From a virus, in the IMG/VR virus record IMGVR_UViG_3300025117_000058, positions 1 through 64,000 of that record: a stretch of DNA of 64,000 nucleotides; one strand, 5' to 3'. The notes below the pieces were generated by a model. The model saw nothing but the letters and a program-made list of their open reading frames with translations. It did not search any database and was not told the origin of the DNA. Positions within the stretch are counted from its first letter, which is position 1. Each line of letters opens with the position of its first letter. The translations under genes and the position numbers were made by a program. Below are positions 32,371-40,057 of this stretch, one piece after another.

Positions 32371-32592
32371 ATGAAAACCAATACCGAAATTACGATATGT
32401 CAATCCCGAAAAACACTTGCAAAAGGAATCATAGAAATAGCATTAGATGAGTGCATTCAAAAAATTAACCAAGAAATCGAACAAGAAAAATCAGAATCAG
32501 TAAAATATACAGTGTCTCCACTTTATATAAATGGACTTACAAAGGCGAAAAATATTATTAGTGAAATGAAACGAATTGTGAGTTCAAAATGA
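32371..32592 (+). CDS. 73-residue helical protein, tandem paralogue 1
   Basis: It shares a pattern with the next gene: IIEIALDECIQKINQEI matches ITKETLEECIKEIDREI, and GLTKAKNIISEMKR matches GLVMAKNIINEMKR. The pair arose by tandem duplication. Function unknown. Confidence 0.5.
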   Translation: MKTNTEITICQSRKTLAKGIIEIALDECIQKINQEIEQEKSESVKYTVSPLYINGLTKAKNIISEMKRIVSSK

Positions 32593-32613
32593 AAAAACTC
32601 ATAAAACTATAAC

Positions 32614-32814
32614 ATGGAAATCATTATCGAACAAATCAGACAAACGATCATAAAAGAAATCACAAAAGAAACGTTGGAGGAATGTATCAAAGAAATTGAC
32701 AGAGAAATTCTTTCGATAAAATCGCGTCCATACCCATTTTATCAACATCATGCGGATGGACTTGTAATGGCAAAAAATATCATCAACGAAATGAAACGAG
32801 AAAGATATTTATAA
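32614..32814 (+). CDS. 66-residue helical protein, tandem paralogue 2
   Basis: Second copy of the duplicated helical gene (see the gene at 32371), ending MAKNIINEMKRERYL. Its stop overlaps the next start (TAATG). Confidence 0.5.
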   Translation: MEIIIEQIRQTIIKEITKETLEECIKEIDREILSIKSRPYPFYQHHADGLVMAKNIINEMKRERYL

Positions 32815-33146
32815 TGAAAAAACTAATTAATAAAAAGTTCAACATGGCACACTCATTAAAACATTTAGATGAAGCGTATAAAACAATTTGCGATTTAACA
32901 TTAGAAGAACAGTCCGATTACGCAGATGAAGTTTGTATTAAAAATGTAAACAAGAAATTTTTAATAAATTCTTGTAAAAACATCGACCTTTATAAGGAAA
33001 ATTTTACAGTCTACAATACAACCTCAATTGGCAATTTGGCGTATATAATATTGCACTGTAAGGATAAAGAAGCTGTAGATGTTTGCAGAGAATTATTATT
33101 AAGGTATGAAGATTATATGAACGAGGGATGGGATATTTGGAATTAA
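32814..33146 (+). CDS. 110-residue helical protein, unknown
   Basis: This Lys- and Cys-containing helical protein starts in the stop codon of the upstream gene and is followed 1 bp later by an Arc-like gene. No family recognised. Confidence 0.45.
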   Translation: MKKLINKKFNMAHSLKHLDEAYKTICDLTLEEQSDYADEVCIKNVNKKFLINSCKNIDLYKENFTVYNTTSIGNLAYIILHCKDKEAVDVCRELLLRYEDYMNEGWDIWN

Positions 33147-33147
33147 T

Positions 33148-33285
33148 ATGAAAAAACTTATCAACTTTCCAGACGACTTAATCAAAAAAATTGTCAAAGA
33201 ACAGTGCCAAAGAGGAATATTACAATTTAATAAAACGGTTGTTACAATTCTTTACGAAGCAATTGATAATAAAAAGAAGAAATGA
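33148..33285 (+). CDS. Arc/RHH-like 45-residue protein
   Basis: The peptide MKKLINFPDDLIKKIVKEQ followed by FNKTVVTILYEAIDNKKKK has the strand, helix, helix arrangement of Arc-type RHH proteins. It lies just before a strongly folded non-coding segment. Confidence 0.5.
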   Translation: MKKLINFPDDLIKKIVKEQCQRGILQFNKTVVTILYEAIDNKKKK

Positions 33286-33295
33286 AAGTAAAACT

Positions 33296-33423
33296 CCATG
33301 CATTAACAAGAAGTGACGTTCCGAACTATGCATGGCAATGATGGGTAATCATGCGAGCCGACCTGTGCCATCCTCGATACGGTGGATAGCGTATGTCAAA
33401 ACGTATACTCCGTATCGGGTCGG
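33296..33423 (+). ncRNA. Candidate structured RNA with three consecutive hairpins
   Basis: Hairpin 1: CCATGCAT/ATGCATGG (33296-33303/33328-33335). Hairpin 2: ATGAT/ATCAT (33338-33352). Hairpin 3: CCGACC/GGTCGG plus CGATACGG/CCGTATCG (33358-33382/33410-33423), with a further imperfect inner stem. No coding frame spans it. The next gene begins at 33474. Matches no RNA family I know. Confidence 0.5.
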
Positions 33424-33473
33424 TCGGATTATTAAAAAACAGTTTTTGATTGATTTTTAAAACGATACGCAAA

Positions 33474-33689
33474 ATGAATAACGATGATGATGTGGAAAAA
33501 TTTATAAAATTTTACAAACAATTTGGAATAGAAATTGTGTATCCCAAACTTATTGATAATGAATATTTTATGATTCTTCCAAAAGATGTTGTCTCTGGAC
33601 ATGAAAAACTTGACGGCTATTGTGATTTTTATACTAAAATAGTATTTAACAGAAATGGTAAATTTACAAAACAAGGATTTTGGGAGTAA
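33474..33689 (+). CDS. Small beta-rich protein, paralogue of the 18065 gene
   Basis: The 71-residue product starts at ATG 33474 (MNNDDDVEKFIKFYKQFG) and ends DFYTKIVFNRNGKFTKQ, matching the end of the protein at 18065. Function unknown. It directly follows the folded RNA segment. Confidence 0.5.
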   Translation: MNNDDDVEKFIKFYKQFGIEIVYPKLIDNEYFMILPKDVVSGHEKLDGYCDFYTKIVFNRNGKFTKQGFWE

Positions 33690-33761
33690 TTACAAAAGCG
33701 TTGTAGTGATCGTCAAATTATTTCTGATTTTATTAAAAATAGTTAAAAAAGGAGGGGCAAA

Positions 33762-34652
33762 ATGATTTGGATGTCTATGGTATGTTTTGTTGCATTTGTT
33801 ATTTTTTTTATCATTTTAAAGAATTTGAATAAAGATACGAATGATAGCGATAAATTAATTTTAAAAATATTCGCAGGAGCGTTTGGCGGTATTGGTGGAC
33901 TTTTGTTCTTTTTTAGTATTTTTTCAATAATTCCGGTTGGCAACGTTGGAATACAAGTTATATTCGGAAAGGCTTCCCAGAACATACTCGAAAATGGATT
34001 AAGAACTAAAAATCCGTTTACTAGTGTTCAAAAAATGAGCGTGAAGACTCAGGAACTGAAAGAAAGCGCACAAGTTCCATCAAAAGAAGGACTGATCATG
34101 GATGTGGATATTAGCCTATTGTATCGATTAAACCCCCAAACATCTTTCGAGGTATATACAAAAGTTGGAAAAGATTATCAATCAGTTATTGTAGAACCTC
34201 AACTCCGTTCGGCAATTCGTGAGATTACATCATCCTACGAGGCGAAAGTATTATATTCATCGGAAAGAGACAAAATAAGCAATGAAATATATTCCTTATT
34301 CAAGAAAATGACTGAACACAGAGGAATTATCACAGAGCAATTACTGCTAAGAGACATTGGGCTGCCGAAAGTTGTTTCTGATGCAATTGAACAAAAACTT
34401 GAAGCGGAACAAAGATCAGAACAAATGAAGTTTACCTTAATGAAAGAGACACAAGAAGCAGAAAGAAAAAGAATCGAAGCAAGGGGTGTATCTGATTTCC
34501 AACACATAGTTAGTGAAGGAATTAATGACAATCTTTTGAAGTGGAAAGGAATCGAAGCCACGGAAGCATTAGCAAAGTCTCCAAATGCTAAAATCGTTGT
34601 AATAGGTGGTAGAGACGGTATGCCGCTTATTCTTAATGCAGAAACTAAATAG
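33762..34652 (+). CDS. SPFH/prohibitin-family membrane protein
   Basis: The 296-residue protein has two N-terminal hydrophobic spans (MVCFVAFVIFFIILK and AFGGIGGLLFFFSIF). An SPFH domain follows (VGNVGIQVIFGK, then MDVDISLLYRLNP and VEPQLRSAIREI) and then a long Glu/Arg coiled coil with EAEQRSEQMKFTLMKETQEAERKR. Prohibitins form membrane rings that protect proteases or organise membranes. Start follows AAAGGAGGGGC, a strong site. A small two-TM gene follows. Phage-borne SPFH proteins may guard the host membrane or block host proteases; that role is inferred. Confidence 0.85.
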   Translation: MIWMSMVCFVAFVIFFIILKNLNKDTNDSDKLILKIFAGAFGGIGGLLFFFSIFSIIPVGNVGIQVIFGKASQNILENGLRTKNPFTSVQKMSVKTQELKESAQVPSKEGLIMDVDISLLYRLNPQTSFEVYTKVGKDYQSVIVEPQLRSAIREITSSYEAKVLYSSERDKISNEIYSLFKKMTEHRGIITEQLLLRDIGLPKVVSDAIEQKLEAEQRSEQMKFTLMKETQEAERKRIEARGVSDFQHIVSEGINDNLLKWKGIEATEALAKSPNAKIVVIGGRDGMPLILNAETK

Positions 34653-34665
34653 GAATTGATAAATT

Positions 34666-34851
34666 ATGGATATGTTTTCTCGTTGCATGAATATCGCTTA
34701 TTTTATAATGCTTGTTGCGACTATTTGTTTTTTGGTAATAGGAATTGAGCTCGAAATGCCAAATATCACCATTTTGGGGATTCCATGCGCCTTGACAGGT
34801 ATATGTATTGCATTGATAGAAAAAGGAATCAGATCGATAATAGAAAATTAA
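34666..34851 (+). CDS. 61-residue two-TM protein next to SPFH gene
   Basis: Two hydrophobic spans (IAYFIMLVATICFLVIGI and ITILGIPCALTGICIAL). The pairing with the SPFH gene suggests a small partner, such as an NfeD-like or accessory membrane peptide, but the sequence is too short to say. Confidence 0.5.
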   Translation: MDMFSRCMNIAYFIMLVATICFLVIGIELEMPNITILGIPCALTGICIALIEKGIRSIIEN

Positions 34852-34863
34852 TCAAATAAAATA

Positions 34864-34922
34864 GGGCGTGCGCCCACAACCAAGGGAGGTTTTAATCTTC
34901 TTGCTTTTACCTCCTTTGGTTG
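34864..34922 (+). terminator. Two hairpins after the SPFH operon
   Basis: A GGGC/GCCC hairpin (34864-34875) is followed by a 14-bp stem with one G-T pair (34877-34890 with 34909-34922; CAACCAA/TTGGTTG and GGAGGT/ACCTCC parts). No clean T run follows, so it could be a terminator or a processing/stability structure. Confidence 0.5.
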
Positions 34923-34956
34923 GTTTCTCCGAGATAGATTTAAATAAAAAAGTTAG

Positions 34957-35079
34957 CCTGGGCAGAGACCATTTAGAATCGAAACATATAATTCTAAATG
35001 CAATTCTGATAATCATAGCCGAATAGGGGCATAATCCTACAAAGAGTTGCTATATGGTATGTGGGATGCCCCTCCCAGG
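34957..35079 (+). ncRNA. Candidate three-way-junction RNA
   Basis: CCTGGG (34957-34962) closes with CCCAGG (35074-35079). Inside are a perfect 10-bp stem (CATTTAGAAT/ATTCTAAATG, 34970-35000) and a compound stem (AGGGGCAT/ATGCCCCT plus ATCCTAC/GTGGGAT, 35025-35073). Helix 3 abuts the closing helix. It sits 30 bp before a gene start, where a leader RNA or riboswitch would be. No family recognised. Confidence 0.55.
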
Positions 35080-35108
35080 TATGTAATTCAAAATATAAAA
35101 ATAAAATT

Positions 35109-35396
35109 ATGAGACTTTTAGACGCATTAAAAGAAACTGGTATGGCTCGTAATGATAAATTTTACAAGACGTTTTACGTCAAGAAAACCGATGAGGGTTA
35201 TTATGCTTGGTGTTCAATGCTTAATGATGAATGCATAGGAAATTTTTTTGGTAACAATGCGTACGAATCTGAAGAGTGGCTACCTTATACAAAATCAGTA
35301 TTAGTATCTAATAATATTAAAGTTATGACGGTTACTATGCAATGTTCGTGTGGACAAACAGTAACGATAAACCTTGATTGGTTGAATAAAAAATGA
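35109..35396 (+). CDS. Hypothetical protein downstream of folded RNA
   Basis: The ~95-residue protein starts at ATG 35109; the frame stays open upstream into the folded RNA but that part is unlikely to be coding. It has a Cys pair near the end (MQCSCGQTVTI), possibly half a zinc site. Its stop overlaps the next start (ATGA). No family recognised. Confidence 0.45.
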   Translation: MRLLDALKETGMARNDKFYKTFYVKKTDEGYYAWCSMLNDECIGNFFGNNAYESEEWLPYTKSVLVSNNIKVMTVTMQCSCGQTVTINLDWLNKK

Positions 35397-35548
35397 AAAT
35401 TATAAGCAAAAGTAACTTTGATAATGAATTTGTAAACGATGTATTGGTTTGCGATAATGTTAATCAATACTTTGGTCAGAAGATTGTTGACTTATTAAAT
35501 TCCCCTGTCGGTCAAGCGGTCAAGATTCAATTTATTTTTACGAATTAG
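35393..35548 (+). CDS. 51-residue protein, unknown
   Basis: A short soluble protein (NVNQYFGQKIVDLLNSPVG) coupled to the upstream gene by an ATGA overlap. No family recognised. Confidence 0.45.
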   Translation: MKIISKSNFDNEFVNDVLVCDNVNQYFGQKIVDLLNSPVGQAVKIQFIFTN

Positions 35549-35609
35549 TTCAGGATAATCACAAGCTCTATTCTTTTAAACCATAAAATTATATTCAGTA
35601 GAAAGTGAT

Positions 35610-35825
35610 ATGGCAAAAAACAAAAAAGAAAAATTTATAAGGTACGAATACGAACCAGAATTAAATATGAAAATAAAATTTAGATGCGAAGACAATGTTT
35701 ATTGTATTCATTTCATAGAAGATGGAGGCGTTGCAATAGAAAAAACATCATATAGCGCACCAAGTAATTACGGTAATAAACTTTCAATAAAACCAATAGC
35801 CACAAATCATATAGTTGTTTATTGA
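35610..35825 (+). CDS. 71-residue beta-rich protein, unknown
   Basis: Basic N terminus, then alternating strands (VYCIHFIEDGGVAIEK) ending HIVVY. Loosely resembles the 74-residue protein at 30701. Function unknown. Confidence 0.45.
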   Translation: MAKNKKEKFIRYEYEPELNMKIKFRCEDNVYCIHFIEDGGVAIEKTSYSAPSNYGNKLSIKPIATNHIVVY

Positions 35826-35962
35826 TGATAATTTTTATGAAATCTTATAATAAATATAAAAATTCAAAGTTCGGTAATGTGATATTTGTTTTGTTTGTTT
35901 TGTTTTCTTTTGTGTTAATTTTTTATTGTTTCTACATACCATTAATTAGTATAAAAAAATGA
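35825..35962 (+). CDS. 45-residue membrane peptide
   Basis: Basic N terminus followed by one long hydrophobic span (VIFVLFVLFSFVLIFYCFYI). It starts in the stop of the previous gene and overlaps the nuclease gene's start (ATGA). Confidence 0.5.
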   Translation: MIIFMKSYNKYKNSKFGNVIFVLFVLFSFVLIFYCFYIPLISIKK

Positions 35963-36885
35963 CCTGCAAAGACTTAAACGATTCAATCAAAGCTCCCTGC
36001 AATTTCTACATTCCTACAGGATTTTGCAGTAAACCTGACTATTTCAGATGTGTCGAATACATGGCTAAAAACGAACCAGTAATATCATATTCAGCGATGA
36101 GAAATTTTCTAAAGTGTGAAAGATTATACTACCATACTTCTATATCTGGCGATGAGTTGATTGAAAAGCCTGATGCGTTAAATATTGGTTCTTATGTTGA
36201 TTCCGTTCTGAGTCAGAAAAAATTTAATATAACTGGCGCAGAAAATACTGTATGGTTGCAAAAGGCAAGGGCAATTATTGATGGTATGGGTATGCTAGAA
36301 ATAACAACACACATCGTTAATAAAGATTTTGAATCTCAAAAAGAATTTACAATACAACGAGACGGGCTTCCGCAAATACATGGCTTTATAGATTTTCATC
36401 ATACTTCTAATAGATTTTTCCTCGAACTTAAAACTACGAAAAGAATAGACGATTACAAACAAGATAAGTTCAAATTCCAAATAGAAGATCAGTGCGGTAT
36501 GTATTTTTTATCGAATCCGGCGTACGAGTTCTGCGTTATACTTCCTATAAAAGTGCCAGAATTGGAATACAATGAAAACAAAGAAACGATACAACAATAT
36601 TACAACCGATGTTTAACGGACATTACAAACAGACCTCGTCATTATTTTGTCAATTATAATTACGAAACAAAGAAATTTGGCATCAAACTCTATCGGCAAG
36701 AAATTGATGAAAATGAATTAATAAAATTATGTAAATGGACGGCGCAAAATATTCAACGATGTGCCAAAGAAAATTATTGGCCGATGCGAAAAGATTCGTG
36801 TTTTTCTCCGATTAAGTGTGATTTTTACGAGGCGTGTTCGATAGGAATTTCAGAAGATAGATATAAAAAAAGAAAGAAAGAATAA
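35959..36885 (+). CDS. RecB/Cas4-like PD-(D/E)XK exonuclease
   Basis: The 308-residue protein has SYSAMRNFLKCERLYY near residue 43, typical of the RecB/Cas4 N terminus. The nuclease core is Asp145 in HGFIDFHH and Glu156-x-Lys158 in FLELKTT, followed by QIEDQCGMY. Cys53 together with the C-terminal CFSPIKCDFYEAC suggests a Cas4-type iron-sulfur cluster. It probably resects DNA ends to make 3' tails for recombination. The next recognisable enzymes are a Sak4-like ATPase and an SSB-like protein, a common phage recombination set. Confidence 0.8.
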   Translation: MTCKDLNDSIKAPCNFYIPTGFCSKPDYFRCVEYMAKNEPVISYSAMRNFLKCERLYYHTSISGDELIEKPDALNIGSYVDSVLSQKKFNITGAENTVWLQKARAIIDGMGMLEITTHIVNKDFESQKEFTIQRDGLPQIHGFIDFHHTSNRFFLELKTTKRIDDYKQDKFKFQIEDQCGMYFLSNPAYEFCVILPIKVPELEYNENKETIQQYYNRCLTDITNRPRHYFVNYNYETKKFGIKLYRQEIDENELIKLCKWTAQNIQRCAKENYWPMRKDSCFSPIKCDFYEACSIGISEDRYKKRKKE

Positions 36886-36889
36886 AACA

Positions 36890-37084
36890 ATGATAAAAAT
36901 GATGGTTGTAAAAAAATTAAATATAGAGGTATATAAATGTATTTTTTACGAAGGACGTGAAGACAATATCGCAAAACCAATAATGGTACTTTCTGATTAT
37001 GAACTTAGTAAATTTTACAATCAATTAATAAACGAAAAAAAAGAGAGAGAAAACAATGAAATCGGCAAAAATATTAATCCATGA
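36890..37084 (+). CDS. 64-residue protein, unknown
   Basis: A small soluble protein with a charged helical C terminus. Overlaps the next gene by 29 bp in another frame. No family recognised. Confidence 0.4.
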   Translation: MIKMMVVKKLNIEVYKCIFYEGREDNIAKPIMVLSDYELSKFYNQLINEKKERENNEIGKNINP

Positions 37085-37265
37085 ACACGCTCATGGATAT
37101 TGGGCATCGGTACGAACTTATGATTATAGCGATAAACTGCCTGTATTTTTCTGTTACGATACTAATTATTACAAAACAATTAAAGAAGCGGAACAAGAAG
37201 TTAGGGCGTTTTGCAAATGGAAAAAATTAAAAATTAGAAAAATAGTAAGGGATTATAAAATATAA
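37056..37265 (+). CDS. 69-residue basic protein, unknown
   Basis: Small mixed protein (HEHAHGYWASVRTYDYSDK) with a basic helical end. Lies between the exonuclease and the ATPase. No family recognised. Confidence 0.45.
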   Translation: MKSAKILIHEHAHGYWASVRTYDYSDKLPVFFCYDTNYYKTIKEAEQEVRAFCKWKKLKIRKIVRDYKI

Positions 37266-37277
37266 AGAGAGCGGAAA

Positions 37278-38117
37278 ATGAGAATACCAACACCGGATGA
37301 GCTTAGTAATTTATCACGAGGCAAAATAATAGTAATTTATAGCGATGAAGCTGGTGTCGGCAAAAGCACGTCATGTATACAGTCTTTACCCGAACCAATA
37401 CTCGATATTTACATCGAAAAAAGAAATTTTGTCAGTTCTTTAGAGTCGATTACAAAAGTAGAAAAATTACCAGATGAAAAGCACGAAGATTGGATAAAAA
37501 GAGTTGTACTGGACTGGACATCAAGAGGCAATAGAGTAGTAAATCCGACAACCCATGAAGATTTCTTCGATTTTCTTGATACTTGCTATCAAAAATTAAA
37601 GGCAGGTACATTTCCATTCAAATCAATACTATTCGATTCTTTCGGTTACTGGATTAACATTGAACTGTCGAAAAGATTGGAAGATGAAGCGTACCAGTCA
37701 AAGGTCGAGAACCTTAAAAGGGGAGAAACGCTAAGAAATTTAACCGAACAAGTACAGATGGATTTAAGAGCGTATGGAAGTTTGTCTGGTATAGTTAATC
37801 GTTACATGGGACTAATCAAGCCATTCTCTCAATATAATGTAATGGTAGTGTTGATTTTTCAAGGTGATAACAGCCCATCGTATAATAAGGCTCTGTCTTG
37901 CGCTCCGTACATTAAGGGTAAGATGATTGGGCAAGATTTAAAATCTGAGATTGATTATGCAGGTATTGTTGAAAAAAAGTATATAAATGAACAATTAGTA
38001 TTTCCTCCGCAGATTAGTTTCGACAAGCCTGGATTCTTCTGTAAATGGTGTGGGGAAAGACCGGAACGATTAAATGGATTACCGTTAAATTTCAAGAAAA
38101 TATTTAAGCTGGAATAG
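37278..38117 (+). CDS. Sak4-like RecA-fold ATPase (phage recombinase)
   Basis: The 279-residue protein has a Walker A motif SDEAGVGKST (residues 22-31) and a Walker B-like FKSILFDSFGYW. The RecA-like core then continues with VMVVLIFQGDNS. Size and layout match phage Sak4/AAA_24 proteins, which act as minimal single-strand annealing or strand-exchange factors with SSB. CKWCGERP near the end may bind metal. Start follows AAAGAGAGCGG. Neighbouring Cas4-like and SSB-like genes support the role. Confidence 0.75.
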   Translation: MRIPTPDELSNLSRGKIIVIYSDEAGVGKSTSCIQSLPEPILDIYIEKRNFVSSLESITKVEKLPDEKHEDWIKRVVLDWTSRGNRVVNPTTHEDFFDFLDTCYQKLKAGTFPFKSILFDSFGYWINIELSKRLEDEAYQSKVENLKRGETLRNLTEQVQMDLRAYGSLSGIVNRYMGLIKPFSQYNVMVVLIFQGDNSPSYNKALSCAPYIKGKMIGQDLKSEIDYAGIVEKKYINEQLVFPPQISFDKPGFFCKWCGERPERLNGLPLNFKKIFKLE

Positions 38118-38132
38118 ATTGGAGTAATTTAT

Positions 38133-38321
38133 ATGATAATATCTTTGGTTCTTGTTTCTGTTTCTATTTTTGTTCTTTTAAGAAATAATTGGGTATTAAA
38201 AAAACAATTAGAACTTATAGATAAAGCAAATTTGTCACAATCAGAATATTTATCATACGATCAAATGATGCTTAGATTTTGGATATGGGACGTTGAGAAA
38301 TTAAAGAAAAAGGGTTTATAA
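38133..38321 (+). CDS. 62-residue membrane-anchored protein
   Basis: N-terminal hydrophobic span (IISLVLVSVSIFVLL) followed by a charged helical part. No family recognised. Confidence 0.45.
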   Translation: MIISLVLVSVSIFVLLRNNWVLKKQLELIDKANLSQSEYLSYDQMMLRFWIWDVEKLKKKGL

Positions 38322-38322
38322 C

Positions 38323-38634
38323 TTGAAAAAACATATTTGTAGGCTAATGAGATATTGTATATGTTCGAGAGAACCTGATGAGAATTGCCCCATACATGGA
38401 TATAGCAGGGAAAATCGTTGCGCTTGTGGCAAATTTGTGAAAACAAAAAAAAGAAAAAGCTGTAAAAAAAGTAAAAAATACAAATTTATTACAGGGTGGA
38501 TGGGTTTTAACATTGCTAAACAACACCAAGAAGAGCATATCATAGCGTATGTATCCCATGTTTATTTAAGAAGAAAAGACGTACCTAGTATATGGTGTAA
38601 CAAACAAAAGATAATCCTAAAAGTAAAAAAATAA
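38323..38634 (+). CDS. Zinc-binding basic protein
   Basis: The ~103-residue protein starts at TTG 38323. Its N-terminal half has CICS, CPIH and CACG, enough ligands for one or two zinc ions. A very basic stretch (KTKKRKSCKKSKKYK) follows. Likely nucleic-acid-binding; no family recognised. Confidence 0.5.
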   Translation: MKKHICRLMRYCICSREPDENCPIHGYSRENRCACGKFVKTKKRKSCKKSKKYKFITGWMGFNIAKQHQEEHIIAYVSHVYLRRKDVPSIWCNKQKIILKVKK

Positions 38635-38637
38635 ATC

Positions 38638-38823
38638 ATGGTTTACCTGCTTATATCTTTAATAATCCTTGCTTGGCTCTGTTGCTTCTTATCCATGTTG
38701 ATACTTTTCAAATTATGTAATGTAGAGTATCGTCTTCATTGGATTTATCAGCAAGTCGAGGAATTAAAACTTAAAATTAATAATGAATCAAAAAACCATT
38801 GGCATGATAAAAAACTAAATTAA
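38638..38823 (+). CDS. 61-residue membrane-anchored protein
   Basis: N-terminal hydrophobic span (LLISLIILAWLCCFLSMLIL) followed by an amphipathic helix. No family recognised. Confidence 0.45.
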   Translation: MVYLLISLIILAWLCCFLSMLILFKLCNVEYRLHWIYQQVEELKLKINNESKNHWHDKKLN

Positions 38824-38839
38824 AAAAAGGAGGTATCGT

Positions 38840-38848
38840 ATGAATTAG
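38840..38848 (+). other. Minigene: strong RBS followed by ATG-AAT-TAG
   Basis: AGGAGG at 38828-38833 is placed 6 bp before ATG, but the frame stops after one sense codon. Such phage minigenes can drain initiation capacity or peptidyl-tRNA. It may instead be the truncated start of a lost gene. The SSB-like gene begins 57 bp on with its own AGGAGG. Confidence 0.35.
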
Positions 38849-38904
38849 ATTTGTCGTTCTGATTATATTGTGTTTTATTTTTTTGTAAGAAAGAAGGAGG
38901 TAAT

Positions 38905-39459
38905 ATGGCTATAGTAAAATCAGACAAAGAAGGAAAAGCTCCAATCGGCTTTGATAAAATGCCGGAAGGGAAGCATATCGTTACGCCAGAAACTTTTGAA
39001 ATGGCTGAGGACAGAACGACCAAACAAGGAAAACCGCTACAGTACAATACAGTTTTTCGTGATCCGGCGAATCCAGAAGCGTCTAATAATTCAATTCTAC
39101 TCTCCTCAAATTTTGGACATGTAAAAGGGGTCGTAAATTTTCTGACATTTCTGGATAAGTCAGGAATTGCGAAGAAATTATCTGAACAGCATCCGACCCG
39201 ATTCCCTTACGATCCAAAAGCGGATCATCTCGAATGGGATGATGACAATTTCCTTAATAAAAAAGACGGGAAACCTGTGGATGTAAAGCAAGCATTTATC
39301 ACAACGATCAGATTGGCAATGAAGGGCGCAATGGTCGGTATTAATGTCCAGTTCAATGAAAAGACTGGATTCAACGAGATTACTGAATGGTACAGTCCTA
39401 ACAGCCAGACAACTACCGCGCCTACTTCTACTACTAAAGATGATTCTGCTTGGATATAA
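38905..39459 (+). CDS. SSB-like protein (DUF669-type)
   Basis: The 184-residue protein has an N-terminal beta-rich domain with PEGKHIVTPETFEMAEDRTT, a central helical part, and an unstructured Thr-rich linker ending DDSAWI. A disordered linker with an acidic, aromatic-ended tip is the hallmark of single-strand-binding proteins that recruit partners. It sits behind the exonuclease and the Sak4-like ATPase. A very strong site (GAAGGAGGTAAT) predicts high expression. Assignment rests on context and tail. Confidence 0.6.
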   Translation: MAIVKSDKEGKAPIGFDKMPEGKHIVTPETFEMAEDRTTKQGKPLQYNTVFRDPANPEASNNSILLSSNFGHVKGVVNFLTFLDKSGIAKKLSEQHPTRFPYDPKADHLEWDDDNFLNKKDGKPVDVKQAFITTIRLAMKGAMVGINVQFNEKTGFNEITEWYSPNSQTTTAPTSTTKDDSAWI

Positions 39460-39600
39460 TAGGTTTGCCGGTACATCCTCGTAAAACCGGCATATTTTCT
39501 TGGGAGTCCTGGCAGGTTTTGTTTTTGCGCCTGCCAGGAAAATTTTAGATAAAAAATAAATAAGCCGATTATTGCAAAAAATATTAAAATGATTATTAAG
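39460..39600 (+). terminator. Two hairpins after the SSB-like gene
   Basis: GCCGGT/ACCGGC (39467-39472/39486-39491) is followed by a 9-bp perfect stem CCTGGCAGG/CCTGCCAGG (39508-39538) with an AAAATTTTAG tail. These probably end or attenuate transcription of the recombination operon. Confidence 0.55.
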
Positions 39601-39776
39601 GTGTGAGTCTATACCTCACATCAACTGAAAATAAAGGCAATACTGTGCTGATATTGGAGGTTGGTGTAGCGATTAAAAGAGTATGGGTAAACAGTAAATG
39701 AGTCCTAGAGGGTATTAATCTGAGAAAGACATCCTAAAAGACCTAGGGGTGCTAGGGAACCGATCTCTGTATAGAC
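39601..39776 (+). ncRNA. Candidate structured RNA
   Basis: No coding frame fills this stretch. GTCTATA (39607-39613) can pair with TATAGAC (39770-39776), enclosing GATTAA/TTAATC (39671/39715), CCTAG/CTAGG (39704/39752) and CAATA/TATTG. A local GTGTGAG/CTCACAT hairpin competes with the first helix. It lies before the gene at 39809. Not recognised; I cannot find a group I intron core in it. Confidence 0.4.
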
Positions 39777-39808
39777 AAGGCAATAAAATAAAAAAAAGGA
39801 TAATATTG

Positions 39809-40057
39809 ATGACAGAATATGAATTTAAAAAATTAAAACCCGACGATGTCGCCTCAAATCTTTATACTGGTAATTATTGCGGAAATATAGAGGGAAAATT
39901 CTACAACAAGGAAGACGTAATCATCATGCTTGCCAACTTCGTTAATACGTTTTCACCGGTTGCCAACTCAATCAAAGAAATGGTGGCATTTTATAATGAA
40001 TTGATTATAAATAAACAACAAGATGAACAAGAAAATAGAAAGAATTTTCAACGTTGA
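39809..40057 (+). CDS. 82-residue protein, unknown
   Basis: Starts at ATG 39809 behind AAAAAAAGGATAA. A small helical protein with an acidic/Gln-rich end. It overlaps the ERCC4 nuclease gene (ATGA-like). No family recognised. Confidence 0.5.
   Translation: MTEYEFKKLKPDDVASNLYTGNYCGNIEGKFYNKEDVIIMLANFVNTFSPVANSIKEMVAFYNELIINKQQDEQENRKNFQR

Noticed and set aside
39601-39776. Group I intron
   Set aside because: The flanks do not join into a coding gene and I cannot find a convincing P3/P7 core or guanosine-binding site.
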